Assembly (NCBI GenBank): GCA_964440935.1
Contig: CAYTTY010000001.1
Location: 124,001 to 188,000 of the forward strand
From: WJJR01 sp964440935
GTDB taxonomy: Bacteria; Zixibacteria; MSB-5A5; WJJR01
Reading direction: 5' to 3'
Length of the DNA: 64,000 nt
The notes beneath the pieces were generated by a model. That model was not told the origin of the DNA. It made no database searches and saw nothing but the letters and a program-made list of their open reading frames with translations. Positions 39,401 to 47,642 of the stretch are shown in pieces. The stretch's first letter is position 1. Each line of letters begins with the position of its first letter. The position numbers were made by a program, and so were the translations under genes.

Positions 39401-40566
39401 ACGCCTCAGAGATGATGGTGAAAGAGGGAGACAAGGTCGAACGGAACAATGTGCTGTTCGAGTGGGACCCGTACACCGCGACCATTCTCTCCGAAAAGCC
39501 GGGTGTCGTGCATTTTGAAGACATTATCGAGGGTGTAACGTTGCGCGAGGAGCTCGATGAAACGACCGGTCTCCGCCAGCGTGTGATTGTCGAGCCGCGG
39601 GAACGCCGTGATCGTACTCCTCTGCCACACCTGAAGATTTACGAGACCAAGAATCGCAACAAGCTGGCGGCGTCGATTTCCATTCCGACCGGTGCACACT
39701 TGGCGGTCCATGATGGTGAAACGGTTCAGGCGGGTTCGGTTCTCGTGAAGATCCCGCGTGAAATCTCCAAGACGCGCGACATCACGGGTGGTCTGCCGCG
39801 TGTGGCCGAACTCTTTGAGGCGCGCAAGCCGCGTGATCCGGCGGTGGTGACGGAAATCGACGGCATCACCGAATTTGGCAAGATCGTGCGTGGCAACCAG
39901 CAGGTCATCGTGCACGGCGAGAACGAAGAATCGAAGGAATATCTAATTCCGCACGGTAAGCACATGATGATCCACAACGGCGATCGCGTGCGCGCCGGCG
40001 ACCGTCTCTGTGAAGGCGCCGTCGATCCGCACGATATCCTGCGCATTAAGGGCGCCAACGCCGTGCAGGAATACCTGGTGAATGAAATCCAGGAGGTGTA
40101 TCGCCTTCAGGGTGTGAAGATCAACGATAAGCACATCGAGACCATTGTGCGCCAGATGCTCCAGAAGGTGCGTGTGGACACGGTGGGCGATACGAACTTC
40201 CTCGAAGGCGAGGTGGTCGACAAGAACACCTTCCGCGACGAGAACGAATCGGTGTTGATGGAGGGCGGTGCACCGGCGACCTTCCAGCCGTTGCTGCTCG
40301 GTATCACCAAGGCGTCACTGACCACCGAATCGTTTTTCTCAGCGGCATCATTCCAGGAGACCACCAAGGTGCTGACCGAGGCGGCCGTCTCCGGCAAGAT
40401 CGACAACCTGAAAGGGCTGAAGGAAAACGTGATTATTGGACACCTGATTCCCGCCGGTACCGGTCTCGAGAGCTATCGTTCCATCGAGATTCCGGCTGAA
40501 GAGATGCCGTCCGAGGAGATCCAGGAGGAGGAGCCCGAAATCGGGATCTTCCAGGAGAACGTCTAA
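36475..40566 (+). CDS. rpoC: RNA polymerase beta' subunit
   Basis: 1363 residues with a GTG start (AGGGAGG upstream). N-terminal zinc site CNCGKY ... CDRCGVEV, catalytic magnesium loop NADFDGDQMAVH, the bridge/trigger region (GARGSKEQIRQLAGMRGLM) and the second zinc region (CESRQGVCAKCYGR) are visible. The tail is acidic (EEMPSEEIQEEEPEIGIF). No insertion or truncation is apparent. Confidence 0.98.
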   Translation: MAFPARNQKRPSDFSAIRIQLASPDTIRSWSYGEVTKPETINYRSFKPERDGLFCERIFGPVKDWECNCGKYKRIRFRGIVCDRCGVEVTQSKVRRERMGHIELAVPVTHIWFVKSSPSRIGYLLDMSIRDLERVIYYERYVMIDPGETEYKQADLLEEDEYLDLVEQGKEFRAGMGAPAIAEILNHIDIEELSLSLRAQVKVETSAQRKQDSLKRLRVIESFRQSPNSPEWMIMKVLPVIPPDLRPLVPLEGGRFATSDLNDLYRRVINRNNRLKKLIDIKAPDVILRNEKRMLQEAVDALLDNGRRTQAVRGDSRRPLKSLSDLLKGKQGRFRQNLLGKRVDYSGRSVIVVGPELKLHQCGLPKNMALELFKPFIIMKLEEKGYVQTVKSAKRLVERERPEVWDILEEIINEHPVMLNRAPTLHRLGIQAFYPVLVEGKAIRLHPLVCAAFNADFDGDQMAVHVPLSFEAQLEARLLMFSTNNILSPSSGRPIATPSQDIVLGCYYLTKDRPGGKGEGMRFTSTDEALMAENFGEIDLHSVIKIRIGDELVDTTCGRVIFNEILPPEVEFFNEVASKGKLEGLVLNTFRAVGPHRAAEFLDKLKNLGFLYATRAGATVGIDDILIPPEKQQLIEATQKEVARVQKQYERGVITNGERYNKVIDLWTHTTSEISEVLFQRLRDDKQGFNPVFMMADSGARGSKEQIRQLAGMRGLMAKPQKKITGQIGEIIESPILSNFREGLSVMEYFISTHGARKGLADTALKTADAGYLTRRLVDVAQDVIINEFDCGTILGLNTSALKEGEEIIESLSDRILGRVSLEDVVDPISGDTLVEAGEQISEAQATAIDDSGLDLVRIRSVLTCESRQGVCAKCYGRNLATMNMVEMGESVGVIAAQSIGEPGTQLTLRTFHIGGTAARIAEQSQVLSKSAGTVVFKGVKSVVGPTGNLVVTNRDGELQIVDDQKRVRARFNVPYASEMMVKEGDKVERNNVLFEWDPYTATILSEKPGVVHFEDIIEGVTLREELDETTGLRQRVIVEPRERRDRTPLPHLKIYETKNRNKLAASISIPTGAHLAVHDGETVQAGSVLVKIPREISKTRDITGGLPRVAELFEARKPRDPAVVTEIDGITEFGKIVRGNQQVIVHGENEESKEYLIPHGKHMMIHNGDRVRAGDRLCEGAVDPHDILRIKGANAVQEYLVNEIQEVYRLQGVKINDKHIETIVRQMLQKVRVDTVGDTNFLEGEVVDKNTFRDENESVLMEGGAPATFQPLLLGITKASLTTESFFSAASFQETTKVLTEAAVSGKIDNLKGLKENVIIGHLIPAGTGLESYRSIEIPAEEMPSEEIQEEEPEIGIFQENV

Positions 40567-40672
40567 CCGTGGCCGGTGGGCCGGAGCGAGGGACTTGATT
40601 TTCCTCCCGTCGCCATATAAACTTGGCCACTTCTGATGGATGTATCAGTCAGTCATGTGAAGCGAGGTATCG

Positions 40673-41050
40673 TTGCCGACAATCAATCAGCTCATACGTA
40701 AGGGGCGCAAGCGGATCCTGGCAAAGTCCGGCACGCCCGCACTGAAGGGCTCGCCGCAGAAACGGGGTGTCTGCACCCGTGTGTACACCTCTACGCCGAA
40801 GAAGCCGAATTCGGCGCTTCGGAAAGTTGCCCGTGTACGCCTCACCAACCGGATGGACGTCACCGCGTATATTCCCGGTGAGGGCCACAACTTGCAGGAG
40901 CACTCCATTGTGCTCATCCGTGGTGGCCGAGTGAAAGATCTGCCGGGGGTCCGGTATCATATCGTACGCGGGTCGCTGGACACCGCGGGCGTATCTGATC
41001 GTCGGCAATCGCGATCCAAGTATGGCACCAAGCGGCCTAAGACCGCTTAG
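40673..41050 (+). CDS. rpsL: Small-subunit ribosomal protein uS12
   Basis: 125 residues, TTG start with AGCGAGG upstream. Starts PTINQLIRKGRKRI. The decoding-centre loops are intact: TPKKPNSALRKVARV contains the Lys of the streptomycin site (Lys43 in E. coli numbering), and the second loop reads PGEGHNLQEHS. First gene of the str part. Confidence 0.97.
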   Translation: MPTINQLIRKGRKRILAKSGTPALKGSPQKRGVCTRVYTSTPKKPNSALRKVARVRLTNRMDVTAYIPGEGHNLQEHSIVLIRGGRVKDLPGVRYHIVRGSLDTAGVSDRRQSRSKYGTKRPKTA

Positions 41051-41106
41051 AGAGACCGGCGCTCTTAACACGAAGCGTCGATGGACGATATAGAGTAGGA
41101 GGGCGG

Positions 41107-41577
41107 ATGCCCAGGCGGAAATCGGTAGCCAAGCGGGAGATTCTTCCCGATCCGAAGTACAACGAAGTTGTGGTCACCCAGTTCATCAATGGACTGATGA
41201 CCCGGGGGAAGAAATCCGTGGCGGAGCACATCCTTTATGATGCGCTCGATATTCTCGAGAAGGACGCGCAGCGGCCGGGACTGGAAACGTTCAAAAAGGC
41301 GTTGGATAATGTGCGTCCGATTCTCGAGGTGAAATCGCGCCGCGTCGGTGGCGCCACCTATCAGGTGCCGGTGGAAGTCCGCCATGATCGCCGGACCGCA
41401 TTGGCGATTCGCTGGCTCATCTCCTACGCGCGCGCACGTAAAGAACATTCCATGGCCGAGAAACTGGCGGCGGAGTTGAACGCGGCTTCCAAAAAGGAAG
41501 GCGCCTCAGTCAAGAAGCGGGAGGACACACATCGGATGGCTGAAGCCAACAAGGCCTTCGCCCATTTCCGGTGGTAA
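41107..41577 (+). CDS. rpsG: Small-subunit ribosomal protein uS7
   Basis: 156 residues (PRRKSVAKREILPDPKYNE at the start, LAIRWLISYARARKEHSM later). It nucleates the 30S head. GGAGGGCGG precedes the ATG. The 245 bp between it and fusA are structured and described separately. Confidence 0.97.
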   Translation: MPRRKSVAKREILPDPKYNEVVVTQFINGLMTRGKKSVAEHILYDALDILEKDAQRPGLETFKKALDNVRPILEVKSRRVGGATYQVPVEVRHDRRTALAIRWLISYARARKEHSMAEKLAAELNAASKKEGASVKKREDTHRMAEANKAFAHFRW

Positions 41578-41636
41578 GAGATCATGAGGGCCGGGCTCCG
41601 GCCTGGCCGGAAGCGAGGACGAAACATCGTTTGATT

Positions 41637-41653
41637 GTCCGCACGGTGCGGAC
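41637..41653 (+). promoter_or_regulatory. Hairpin in the rpsG-fusA spacer
   Basis: Perfect 7-bp stem, GTCCGCA/TGCGGAC, with loop CGG. No T-run follows. Together with a GGCCGGG/CCGGCC fold near 41589-41606 it makes the spacer look like a folded leader. Confidence 0.5.
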
Positions 41654-41783
41654 GTCTGCTCACGCTTAAGACTGACGTCATCACAAATCGTCGTCTGGCG
41701 CCAACGAATCGGCATGCAAGCAGTCACTAATCGCGCCCCATAGCTGAAGGAATCCGACCCGCCGGAGGACGGCGGTTGCGGTT

Positions 41784-41822
41784 CCCCGCTTGGGCGCACA
41801 ATCAACCCAGCGGGGGTTTTTT
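41784..41822 (+). promoter_or_regulatory. Terminator-like hairpin abutting the fusA start
   Basis: CCCCGCTTGGG (41784-41794) pairs with CCCAGCGGGG (41806-41815) with one bulged base; a T6 run (41817-41822) follows and the next base is the GTG of fusA. The 3' arm contains the only candidate Shine-Dalgarno sequence (GGGGG 41812-41816). The fold could terminate transcription or hide the ribosome-binding site. Confidence 0.65.
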
Positions 41823-43922
41823 GTGGCCAAAGAAGTCGACATAAGAAAGATTCGGAATATCGGGATTGCCGCCCACATCGACGCCGGCAAGACCACGACC
41901 ACCGAGCGCATCCTCTACTACACGGGGAAGACGCATCGAATGGGCGAGGTCCATGATGGCGGCGCCACGATGGACTGGATGGAGCAGGAGAAGGAGCGCG
42001 GCATCACGATTACGTCAGCGGCGACGACCTGCGACTGGCATGGCCACCAGATTAATATCATCGATACTCCCGGACATGTCGATTTCACCGTCGAAGTCGA
42101 ACGCTCGCTGCGCGTTCTCGATGGTGTGGTGGCGTTGTTCTGCGCGGTCGGTGGTGTGGAACCCCAGTCAGAAACCGTCTGGCGTCAGGCCGATAAGTAC
42201 CGCGTCCCGCGCATCGCCTACGTGAACAAGATGGACCGTGTCGGCGCGGATTTCCTCGAAGCGGTTCGGATGATGCGCAAGCGGCTGGCGGCCAACGCGA
42301 TCCCCATCCAATTGCCGGCCGGCAGCGAAGAGCTGTTCACGGGCATCATCGATCTCGTCAACATGACGATGCGTATCTATCACGACGAGACGTTGGGCGC
42401 AACATTCGAAGATGTAGAAATTCCGGCATCGCTGCTGCCCGAAGCCAACAAGCACCGCGAGGCCATGCTGGAAGCACTGTCCGACTACGACGACCATCTG
42501 CTGGATAAGTTCATTCACGAGGAACCCATCGAACCGGAGCACATCAAGGCGGCCGTCCGTAAGGCGACGATCGACACCAAGATCATGCCGGTTCTCTGTG
42601 GGTCGTCGTTTAAGAACAAGGGCGTGCAGAAGCTGCTCGATTCGGTGATCGATTTCCTGCCGTCACCATTCGATCTGCCGCCGGTTGAAGGGCGTTCCAT
42701 CGATGACATCAATAAAGTAATGATTCGCAAACCCGACGTTAACGAGCCGTTCTCAGCGCTGGCATTCAAGATCATGACGGATCCGTACGTCGGGCGTCTG
42801 ACGTACTTCCGAGTCTATTCGGGAAAAGTCAATGTCGGTGATAGCGTGTTGAATGTCGCCACCGGCAAACGGGAGCGGGTTGGGCGGATCCTGGAGATGC
42901 ACGCGAATAAGCGCGAAGAACTGAAGGAAGCAAAGGTCGGTCAGATTCTCGCGGCGGTTGGCCTTAGGAATACGTCGACCGGACATACGCTGTGTGATCA
43001 GAACGACCCGATTCAACTCGAAATCATGCAGTTCCCGGAGCCAGTGATTTCGGTCGCGATCGAACCGAAGACCAAGGCCGACCAGGACAAGCTGACATCG
43101 GCGCTGTCGAAGCTGGCGGAAGAAGACCCGACATTCCAGGTGCGGGTGGATGACGAGACCGGTCAGACCATCATCTCAGGGATGGGAGAACTCCACTTGG
43201 ACATTCTCACCGACCGAATGATGCGCGAATTTAATGTCGTGGCGAATGTTGGCCGTCCGCAGGTCTCCTATAAGGAGACGATTCGTCAGAAGGCCGAATC
43301 CAAAATCCGCTTCGTCCGCCAGACAGGCGGCCGGGGGCAGTTTGCGCATGTCGAGACCACGGTGGAGCCGTCGGAGCCGGGAGCTGGCTTCGTCTTCGAG
43401 AATAAAATTGTGGGGGGCAATATCCCGAGGGAGTTCGTTCCGGCGGTGGAGAAGGGCGCCCGTAACGCCATGGACAACGGTATCTTAGCGGGATACCCAC
43501 TGGTCGATATCAAGATGACGCTCCTCGATGGCTCGTATCACGAGGTTGACTCATCGGATATGTCGTTTCAGATTGCCGGCTCGATGGCGCTCCAAGATGG
43601 GGCCAAGAAGGCCAAGCCGGTCTTGCTTGAGCCGCATATGGATGTGGAAGTTGTTTTGCCGGATGAGTATCTCGGCGACGTCATCGGGGACCTGAATTCC
43701 CGCCGTGCTCGAATTCATGGCATCGGCGAGCGCTCCTCGGCGCGGCTGGTATCGTCCTCAGTGCCGCTCTCGGAAATGTTTGGTTATGCCACCAACCTGC
43801 GGTCGCTGACCCAGGGCCGGGCGACTTATACGATGCAGTTTGCCCGATATGAACCGTTGCCCGAGAAGATGGCAGAGGAACTGGTTGCCGGGGGCAGAGT
43901 GGGGTCGAAGCGTGGCTCGTAA
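41823..43922 (+). CDS. fusA: Elongation factor G
   Basis: 699 residues from GTG 41823; an in-frame TTG at 41790 would add 11 residues encoded by the hairpin and is unlikely. G1 AHIDAGKTTTTERIL, G3 DTPGHVDF, G4 NKMD and domain IV (GGRGQFAHVETTVEPS) are present, as is the domain IV tip loop around GSYHEVDSSDMSF. EF-G drives translocation. No tuf follows it; rpsJ is next. Confidence 0.97.
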   Translation: MAKEVDIRKIRNIGIAAHIDAGKTTTTERILYYTGKTHRMGEVHDGGATMDWMEQEKERGITITSAATTCDWHGHQINIIDTPGHVDFTVEVERSLRVLDGVVALFCAVGGVEPQSETVWRQADKYRVPRIAYVNKMDRVGADFLEAVRMMRKRLAANAIPIQLPAGSEELFTGIIDLVNMTMRIYHDETLGATFEDVEIPASLLPEANKHREAMLEALSDYDDHLLDKFIHEEPIEPEHIKAAVRKATIDTKIMPVLCGSSFKNKGVQKLLDSVIDFLPSPFDLPPVEGRSIDDINKVMIRKPDVNEPFSALAFKIMTDPYVGRLTYFRVYSGKVNVGDSVLNVATGKRERVGRILEMHANKREELKEAKVGQILAAVGLRNTSTGHTLCDQNDPIQLEIMQFPEPVISVAIEPKTKADQDKLTSALSKLAEEDPTFQVRVDDETGQTIISGMGELHLDILTDRMMREFNVVANVGRPQVSYKETIRQKAESKIRFVRQTGGRGQFAHVETTVEPSEPGAGFVFENKIVGGNIPREFVPAVEKGARNAMDNGILAGYPLVDIKMTLLDGSYHEVDSSDMSFQIAGSMALQDGAKKAKPVLLEPHMDVEVVLPDEYLGDVIGDLNSRRARIHGIGERSSARLVSSSVPLSEMFGYATNLRSLTQGRATYTMQFARYEPLPEKMAEELVAGGRVGSKRGS

Positions 43923-43959
43923 TGGTATGGCGAAAATGGAGCTAACGTCGAAAAATCTC

Positions 43960-43987
43960 TTGCGGGCGAGAAGTTTGACGATATATT
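43960..43987 (+). promoter_or_regulatory. Sigma70-like promoter before rpsJ
   Basis: -35 TTGCGG (43960-43965), 16-bp spacer, -10 TATATT (43982-43987). The leader that follows has a small stem CGCCC-TCAG-GGGCG (44009-44022) and, 8 nt later, a T6 run (44031-44036), a possible weak attenuator. This suggests an internal promoter for the S10 genes. Confidence 0.65.
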
Positions 43988-44062
43988 GGGAACTCTTTTC
44001 GATTTTCGCGCCCTCAGGGGCGGGAAGTCGTTTTTTGTGTGAAAGATAAGGGGAGTTGGACC

Positions 44063-44374
44063 GTGGAGATCGGTCAGAAAATTCGTATTCGACTAAAGGC
44101 TTACGACCATCGGGCGCTGGACAAATCGACCCAGGAAATCGCTCGAACGGCTATGCGTACCGGTGCCCGCATTGTCGGCCCGATTCCCTTGCCGACCAAG
44201 CGGACCGTTTACACGGTGCTGCGGTCACCGCACGTGGACAAGAAATCCCGTGAGCAGTTTGAGACGCGGATTCACAAGCGCCTGATTGATATCATGGAGT
44301 CAGGCCCACAGACCGTCGACGCGCTGATGAAGTTGGAGCTTCCGGCGGGCGTGGATGTGGAGATTAAGGTTTGA
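44063..44374 (+). CDS. rpsJ: Small-subunit ribosomal protein uS10
   Basis: 103 residues from GTG 44063 (AAGGGGAG upstream), starting EIGQKIRIRLKAYDHRALD. Contains GPIPLPTKRTVYTVLRSPHV. uS10 also binds NusG and NusB. First gene of the S10 operon. Confidence 0.97.
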   Translation: MEIGQKIRIRLKAYDHRALDKSTQEIARTAMRTGARIVGPIPLPTKRTVYTVLRSPHVDKKSREQFETRIHKRLIDIMESGPQTVDALMKLELPAGVDVEIKV

Positions 44375-44378
44375 TCTG

Positions 44379-45002
44379 ATGCGCCAGTTATTCGGCTATA
44401 AGAAGGGCATGACTCGTCTTTTTCTCGACGACGGTACGGCATTGGCTGTGACCGCGATCGAAGTGAAGCCCTGTACGGTCGTTCAGGTGAAAACGTCGGA
44501 GACGGATGGTTATGACGCAGTCCAGTTGGGTTTCGGCGAAAAGCGTAAAAACCTGTTCAAGAAGCCGCAGCTTGGGCATTTCGGCGACTTGGAGCCGATG
44601 CGCTGTCTGCGCGAAGTGCGGCTCACTGAGCCGTCCGAGCTTAAGCGCGGCGATCAGTTGACGGTTGAGATATTTAAGCCGGGTGAGCGTGTTGATGCGT
44701 CCGGTGTGAGCAAGGGACTGGGGTTTCAGGGTGGCGTTCGCCGTCATAAGTTTGGCGGCGGCTCCAAGACGCACGGCCAATCGGACCGCTGGCGTGCCCC
44801 GGGTTCTGTGGGACAGAGTTCGTATCCGTCGCGTGTCTTCAAGGGTCTGCGCATGGCGGGTCGGATGGGTAACGAGAAGGTGACCGTTCGCAACCTCCGC
44901 ATTGTCGGTGTTCGACCGGAAGATAACCTCCTCTTTGTTGAGGGTGCGGTGCCGGGTAAGAACAACACCGTCATTTCCATCCGAGAGTCAAACAAGAGGT
45001 AA
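44379..45002 (+). CDS. rplC: Large-subunit ribosomal protein uL3
   Basis: 207 residues from ATG 44379, 4 bp after the rpsJ stop codon (MRQLFGYKKGMTRLFLDDG). The conserved FAGHRMAG-type region reads RVFKGLRMAGRMGNEKVTV. Approaches the peptidyl-transferase centre. Confidence 0.96.
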   Translation: MRQLFGYKKGMTRLFLDDGTALAVTAIEVKPCTVVQVKTSETDGYDAVQLGFGEKRKNLFKKPQLGHFGDLEPMRCLREVRLTEPSELKRGDQLTVEIFKPGERVDASGVSKGLGFQGGVRRHKFGGGSKTHGQSDRWRAPGSVGQSSYPSRVFKGLRMAGRMGNEKVTVRNLRIVGVRPEDNLLFVEGAVPGKNNTVISIRESNKR

Positions 45003-45055
45003 GTGGGTGAACAGGGTGCTGCCGGCCACAGCCGGGCCCCGTCTGTGATTGTCTT

Positions 45056-45685
45056 ATGTCATTAAACGTACCGCAATACAACGCCCAGGGGGCCATGGCC
45101 GGATCGGTGGACTTGCCGGAGACATTATTCGGCGGTGAACCGCATTCCGCGGCCCTGCACGCGTACGTGAAAATGTACCTGACCAACAAACGTCAGGGGA
45201 CCGCCAAAACGAAGACGCGCGCGGAGGTCACCGGTGGCGGCGCCAAGCCGTGGCGTCAGAAGGGGACCGGACGGGCTCGCGCCGGGTCGAATACCTCGCC
45301 GGTTTGGGTTGGCGGTGGCCGCTCGTTTGGGCCACGTCCGCGCAATCATCGTGAGAAATTGCCGAAGAAGGTGAAGTCGTTGGCGTTGCGGTCGGCGCTC
45401 GCGGTGAAGATGCAAAACGGCGCCGTGCGGGTCTGGCAACGAGCCGAGTTGGATCAGCCGAAAACGAAATCGGTCACCCAGGTCCTTGAGCAAATGGGTG
45501 TCGCTAAGCGCCGCGTGTTGTTCCTCGACGAGGGTTTGCTTCCCAATCTGGCTAAATCATGTCGCAACATCGCTTGGTTCACGCGCGAACGTGCGGATCT
45601 GGCGAATGCGTACGAAATAATGCGCGCCGATGAGCTGATTGTCTCCCCGGAAGGGTTGGCGCGGATGACGGAGGTCTGGTCCTGA
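45056..45685 (+). CDS. rplD: Large-subunit ribosomal protein uL4
   Basis: 209 residues. The exit-tunnel loop is visible: RAEVTGGGAKPWRQKGTGRA followed by GSNTSPVWVGGG. In E. coli L4 represses the S10 operon through its leader; whether it does so here is unknown. Overlaps rplW by one base. Confidence 0.96.
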   Translation: MSLNVPQYNAQGAMAGSVDLPETLFGGEPHSAALHAYVKMYLTNKRQGTAKTKTRAEVTGGGAKPWRQKGTGRARAGSNTSPVWVGGGRSFGPRPRNHREKLPKKVKSLALRSALAVKMQNGAVRVWQRAELDQPKTKSVTQVLEQMGVAKRRVLFLDEGLLPNLAKSCRNIAWFTRERADLANAYEIMRADELIVSPEGLARMTEVWS

Positions 45686-45978
45686 TGCAGTACGACCCCC
45701 GACGAATCTTGTTGAACGCGTTGACGACGGAAAAGAGTCTCAACTTGCGCGAGCGTGATAATTGTGTCGCCTTTCGCGTGGCCCTCGAGGCTGACAAGCT
45801 GCAGGTGCAGCGCGCGGTCGAGGAGATGTTCAATGTCAAGGTGGCTGCTGTCCGGACGATGGTCGTGCGCGGTAAGAAGAAGCGACTCGGTCGCTTCGAA
45901 GGGCGCCGTCCGTTTTGGAAGAAGGCTCTGGTGACCCTCCGTAAGGACGATCACATCGAACTGTTTGAGAAGGTATAG
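45685..45978 (+). CDS. rplW: Large-subunit ribosomal protein uL23
   Basis: 97 residues (DPRRILLNALTTEKSLNLRE; VAAVRTMVVRGKKKRLGRF). Sits at the tunnel exit and docks trigger factor and SRP. Its start overlaps the rplD stop. Confidence 0.96.
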   Translation: MQYDPRRILLNALTTEKSLNLRERDNCVAFRVALEADKLQVQRAVEEMFNVKVAAVRTMVVRGKKKRLGRFEGRRPFWKKALVTLRKDDHIELFEKV

Positions 45979-45983
45979 TTCCA

Positions 45984-46814
45984 ATGGGTATGCGATCATT
46001 CAAACCGACCAGCGCGGGTATCCGTCATCGGATGATTCCGACATTTGATGAGATCACGTCGGATAAGCCGGAAAAGTCGTTGTTGACGCCGCTTCGCAAG
46101 TCGGGTGGCCGCAATAACAAGGGACGTGTGACGACCCGTCATCGTGGCGGTGGTCATAAGCGTCATTACCGCTTGATTGACTTCAAGCGCGACAAGCGTG
46201 AAGTGCCCGCCCTGGTGGCCAGCATCGAATACGATCCCAACCGCAGTGCTCGCATTGCCCTATTGCATTACAAAGATGGCGAGAAGCGCTACATCCTTGC
46301 GCCGAATGGGTTGACTGTTGGCCAGACGGTTGTCGCCAGTGACAGCGCCGACATCCGTGTGGGCAATGCCCTGCCATTAGCCAAGATGCCGCTCGGTATC
46401 GCCGTGCATAATGTCGAGTTGCGGAAGGGCAAGGGCGGTCAGATGGCGCGCAGCGCCGGGTCGCAGGTGGTGATTGCCGCCAAAGAAGGCAGTATGGCGC
46501 ATTTGCGCCTGCCGTCGGGTGAGGTTCGCCTCGTGCGGCAGGAGTGTTTCGCAACCATCGGCCAAGTCGGCAATTTGGAACATGAGAAAGTGTCGTTGGG
46601 GAAGGCCGGTGCGTCGCGCTGGCTCGGCCGCCGTCCGAAAGTGCGCGGCGTTGCCATGAACCCCGTCGATCATCCGATGGGTGGCGGTGAAGGGCGTTCC
46701 TCCGGCGGACGGCATCCGTGTTCCCCGTGGGGGCAGAAGGCCAAGGGATTGAAAACGCGGAAGTCGCGCAAGACGTCGAGTCGGTGGATCGTCAAGCGGC
46801 GCGGCAAGAAATAA
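45984..46814 (+). CDS. rplB: Large-subunit ribosomal protein uL2
   Basis: 276 residues (GMRSFKPTSAGIRHRMIPTF at the start). The conserved C-terminal loop is present: RGVAMNPVDHPMGGGEGRSS. Needed for subunit joining and peptidyl transfer. Confidence 0.97.
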   Translation: MGMRSFKPTSAGIRHRMIPTFDEITSDKPEKSLLTPLRKSGGRNNKGRVTTRHRGGGHKRHYRLIDFKRDKREVPALVASIEYDPNRSARIALLHYKDGEKRYILAPNGLTVGQTVVASDSADIRVGNALPLAKMPLGIAVHNVELRKGKGGQMARSAGSQVVIAAKEGSMAHLRLPSGEVRLVRQECFATIGQVGNLEHEKVSLGKAGASRWLGRRPKVRGVAMNPVDHPMGGGEGRSSGGRHPCSPWGQKAKGLKTRKSRKTSSRWIVKRRGKK

Positions 46815-46868
46815 GGTTCGAACGGCCCGGTTCAGTTGACGCAACGGCCGGGGATGAGGTGATTGCTT

Positions 46869-47162
46869 GTGGCACGAAGTCTGAAAAAAGGTCCGTTTAT
46901 TGACGCGAGTCTGCAGAAGCAGATCGAGATGTTGAACAGTTCGGGCGACAAACGCGTGGTGAAAACGTGGGCACGGCGCTCGACCATTCCACCGGACTTT
47001 GTCGGCCACACAATCGCCATTCATAACGGCAACAAGTTTATCCCCGTCTATGTGACGGAAAACATGGTCGGGCACAAGTTGGGTGAGTTCGCGCCGACCC
47101 GGACGTTCCGGGGGCACTCGGGACGCAAGACCGAAAAGGCGTCGGGTCCGCAACATAAGTAG
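46869..47162 (+). CDS. rpsS: Small-subunit ribosomal protein uS19
   Basis: 97 residues from GTG 46869 (GAGGTGA upstream), starting ARSLKKGPFIDASL, the family pattern; a TTG two codons earlier is not preferred. Contains GHTIAIHNGNKFIPVYVTE. Confidence 0.97.
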   Translation: MARSLKKGPFIDASLQKQIEMLNSSGDKRVVKTWARRSTIPPDFVGHTIAIHNGNKFIPVYVTENMVGHKLGEFAPTRTFRGHSGRKTEKASGPQHK

Positions 47163-47173
47163 GTGAGTCAACG

Positions 47174-47605
47174 ATGGAAGCCGTAGCACGAGCACGATAC
47201 TTGCGCGGGTCCGCACGAAAGATGCGGCAGGTCGCGGGACTGGTGAAGGGGATGCCGGTGCGTACCGCCGAGCAGTACCTGCGCCACATGCCCAAGGCGG
47301 CCGCGGCGCCGCTGGCGAAAGTGATCAAGTCGGCCACGGCCAATGCGCTGGCGGTCGGCGGAACCGGTCATCACAAGGCCGATGAGTTGGTGGTGGCGGA
47401 TGTGCGGGTCGATGGCGGTCCGATTGCCCGTCGGTTCCGCGCCGTCGGTATGGGTCGCGCGTATCGCATTCGCAAGCGCTACTGCCATGTGCACGTGACC
47501 GTGTCCGATGGGGTCCCGGTGGCAAAGACGAAGAAGGGCGCCGTTAAAGGTGACCCGACAGCCAGGCCGGAACCGTCGCCCGAAGAGGGTGCCGCCGAAG
47601 AGTAG
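47174..47605 (+). CDS. rplV: Large-subunit ribosomal protein uL22
   Basis: 143 residues, about 25-30 longer than usual because of a charged C-terminal tail (DPTARPEPSPEEGAAEE). Core: ARARYLRGSARKMRQVAGLV and the tunnel hairpin region (RFRAVGMGRAYRIRKRYCHV). Confidence 0.95.
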   Translation: MEAVARARYLRGSARKMRQVAGLVKGMPVRTAEQYLRHMPKAAAAPLAKVIKSATANALAVGGTGHHKADELVVADVRVDGGPIARRFRAVGMGRAYRIRKRYCHVHVTVSDGVPVAKTKKGAVKGDPTARPEPSPEEGAAEE

Positions 47606-47642
47606 TTGATGGAGTGCACGCCCAGGCGTGCAGGAGGTTTCG

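Noticed and set aside
41790..41822. N-terminal extension of EF-G from TTG 41790
   Set aside because: The added codons are the hairpin and T-run; GTG 41823 gives the standard EF-G start.
43923..44062. Second tuf gene or remnant behind fusA
   Set aside because: Only 140 bp separate fusA and rpsJ, with promoter and leader but no tuf-like coding sequence.
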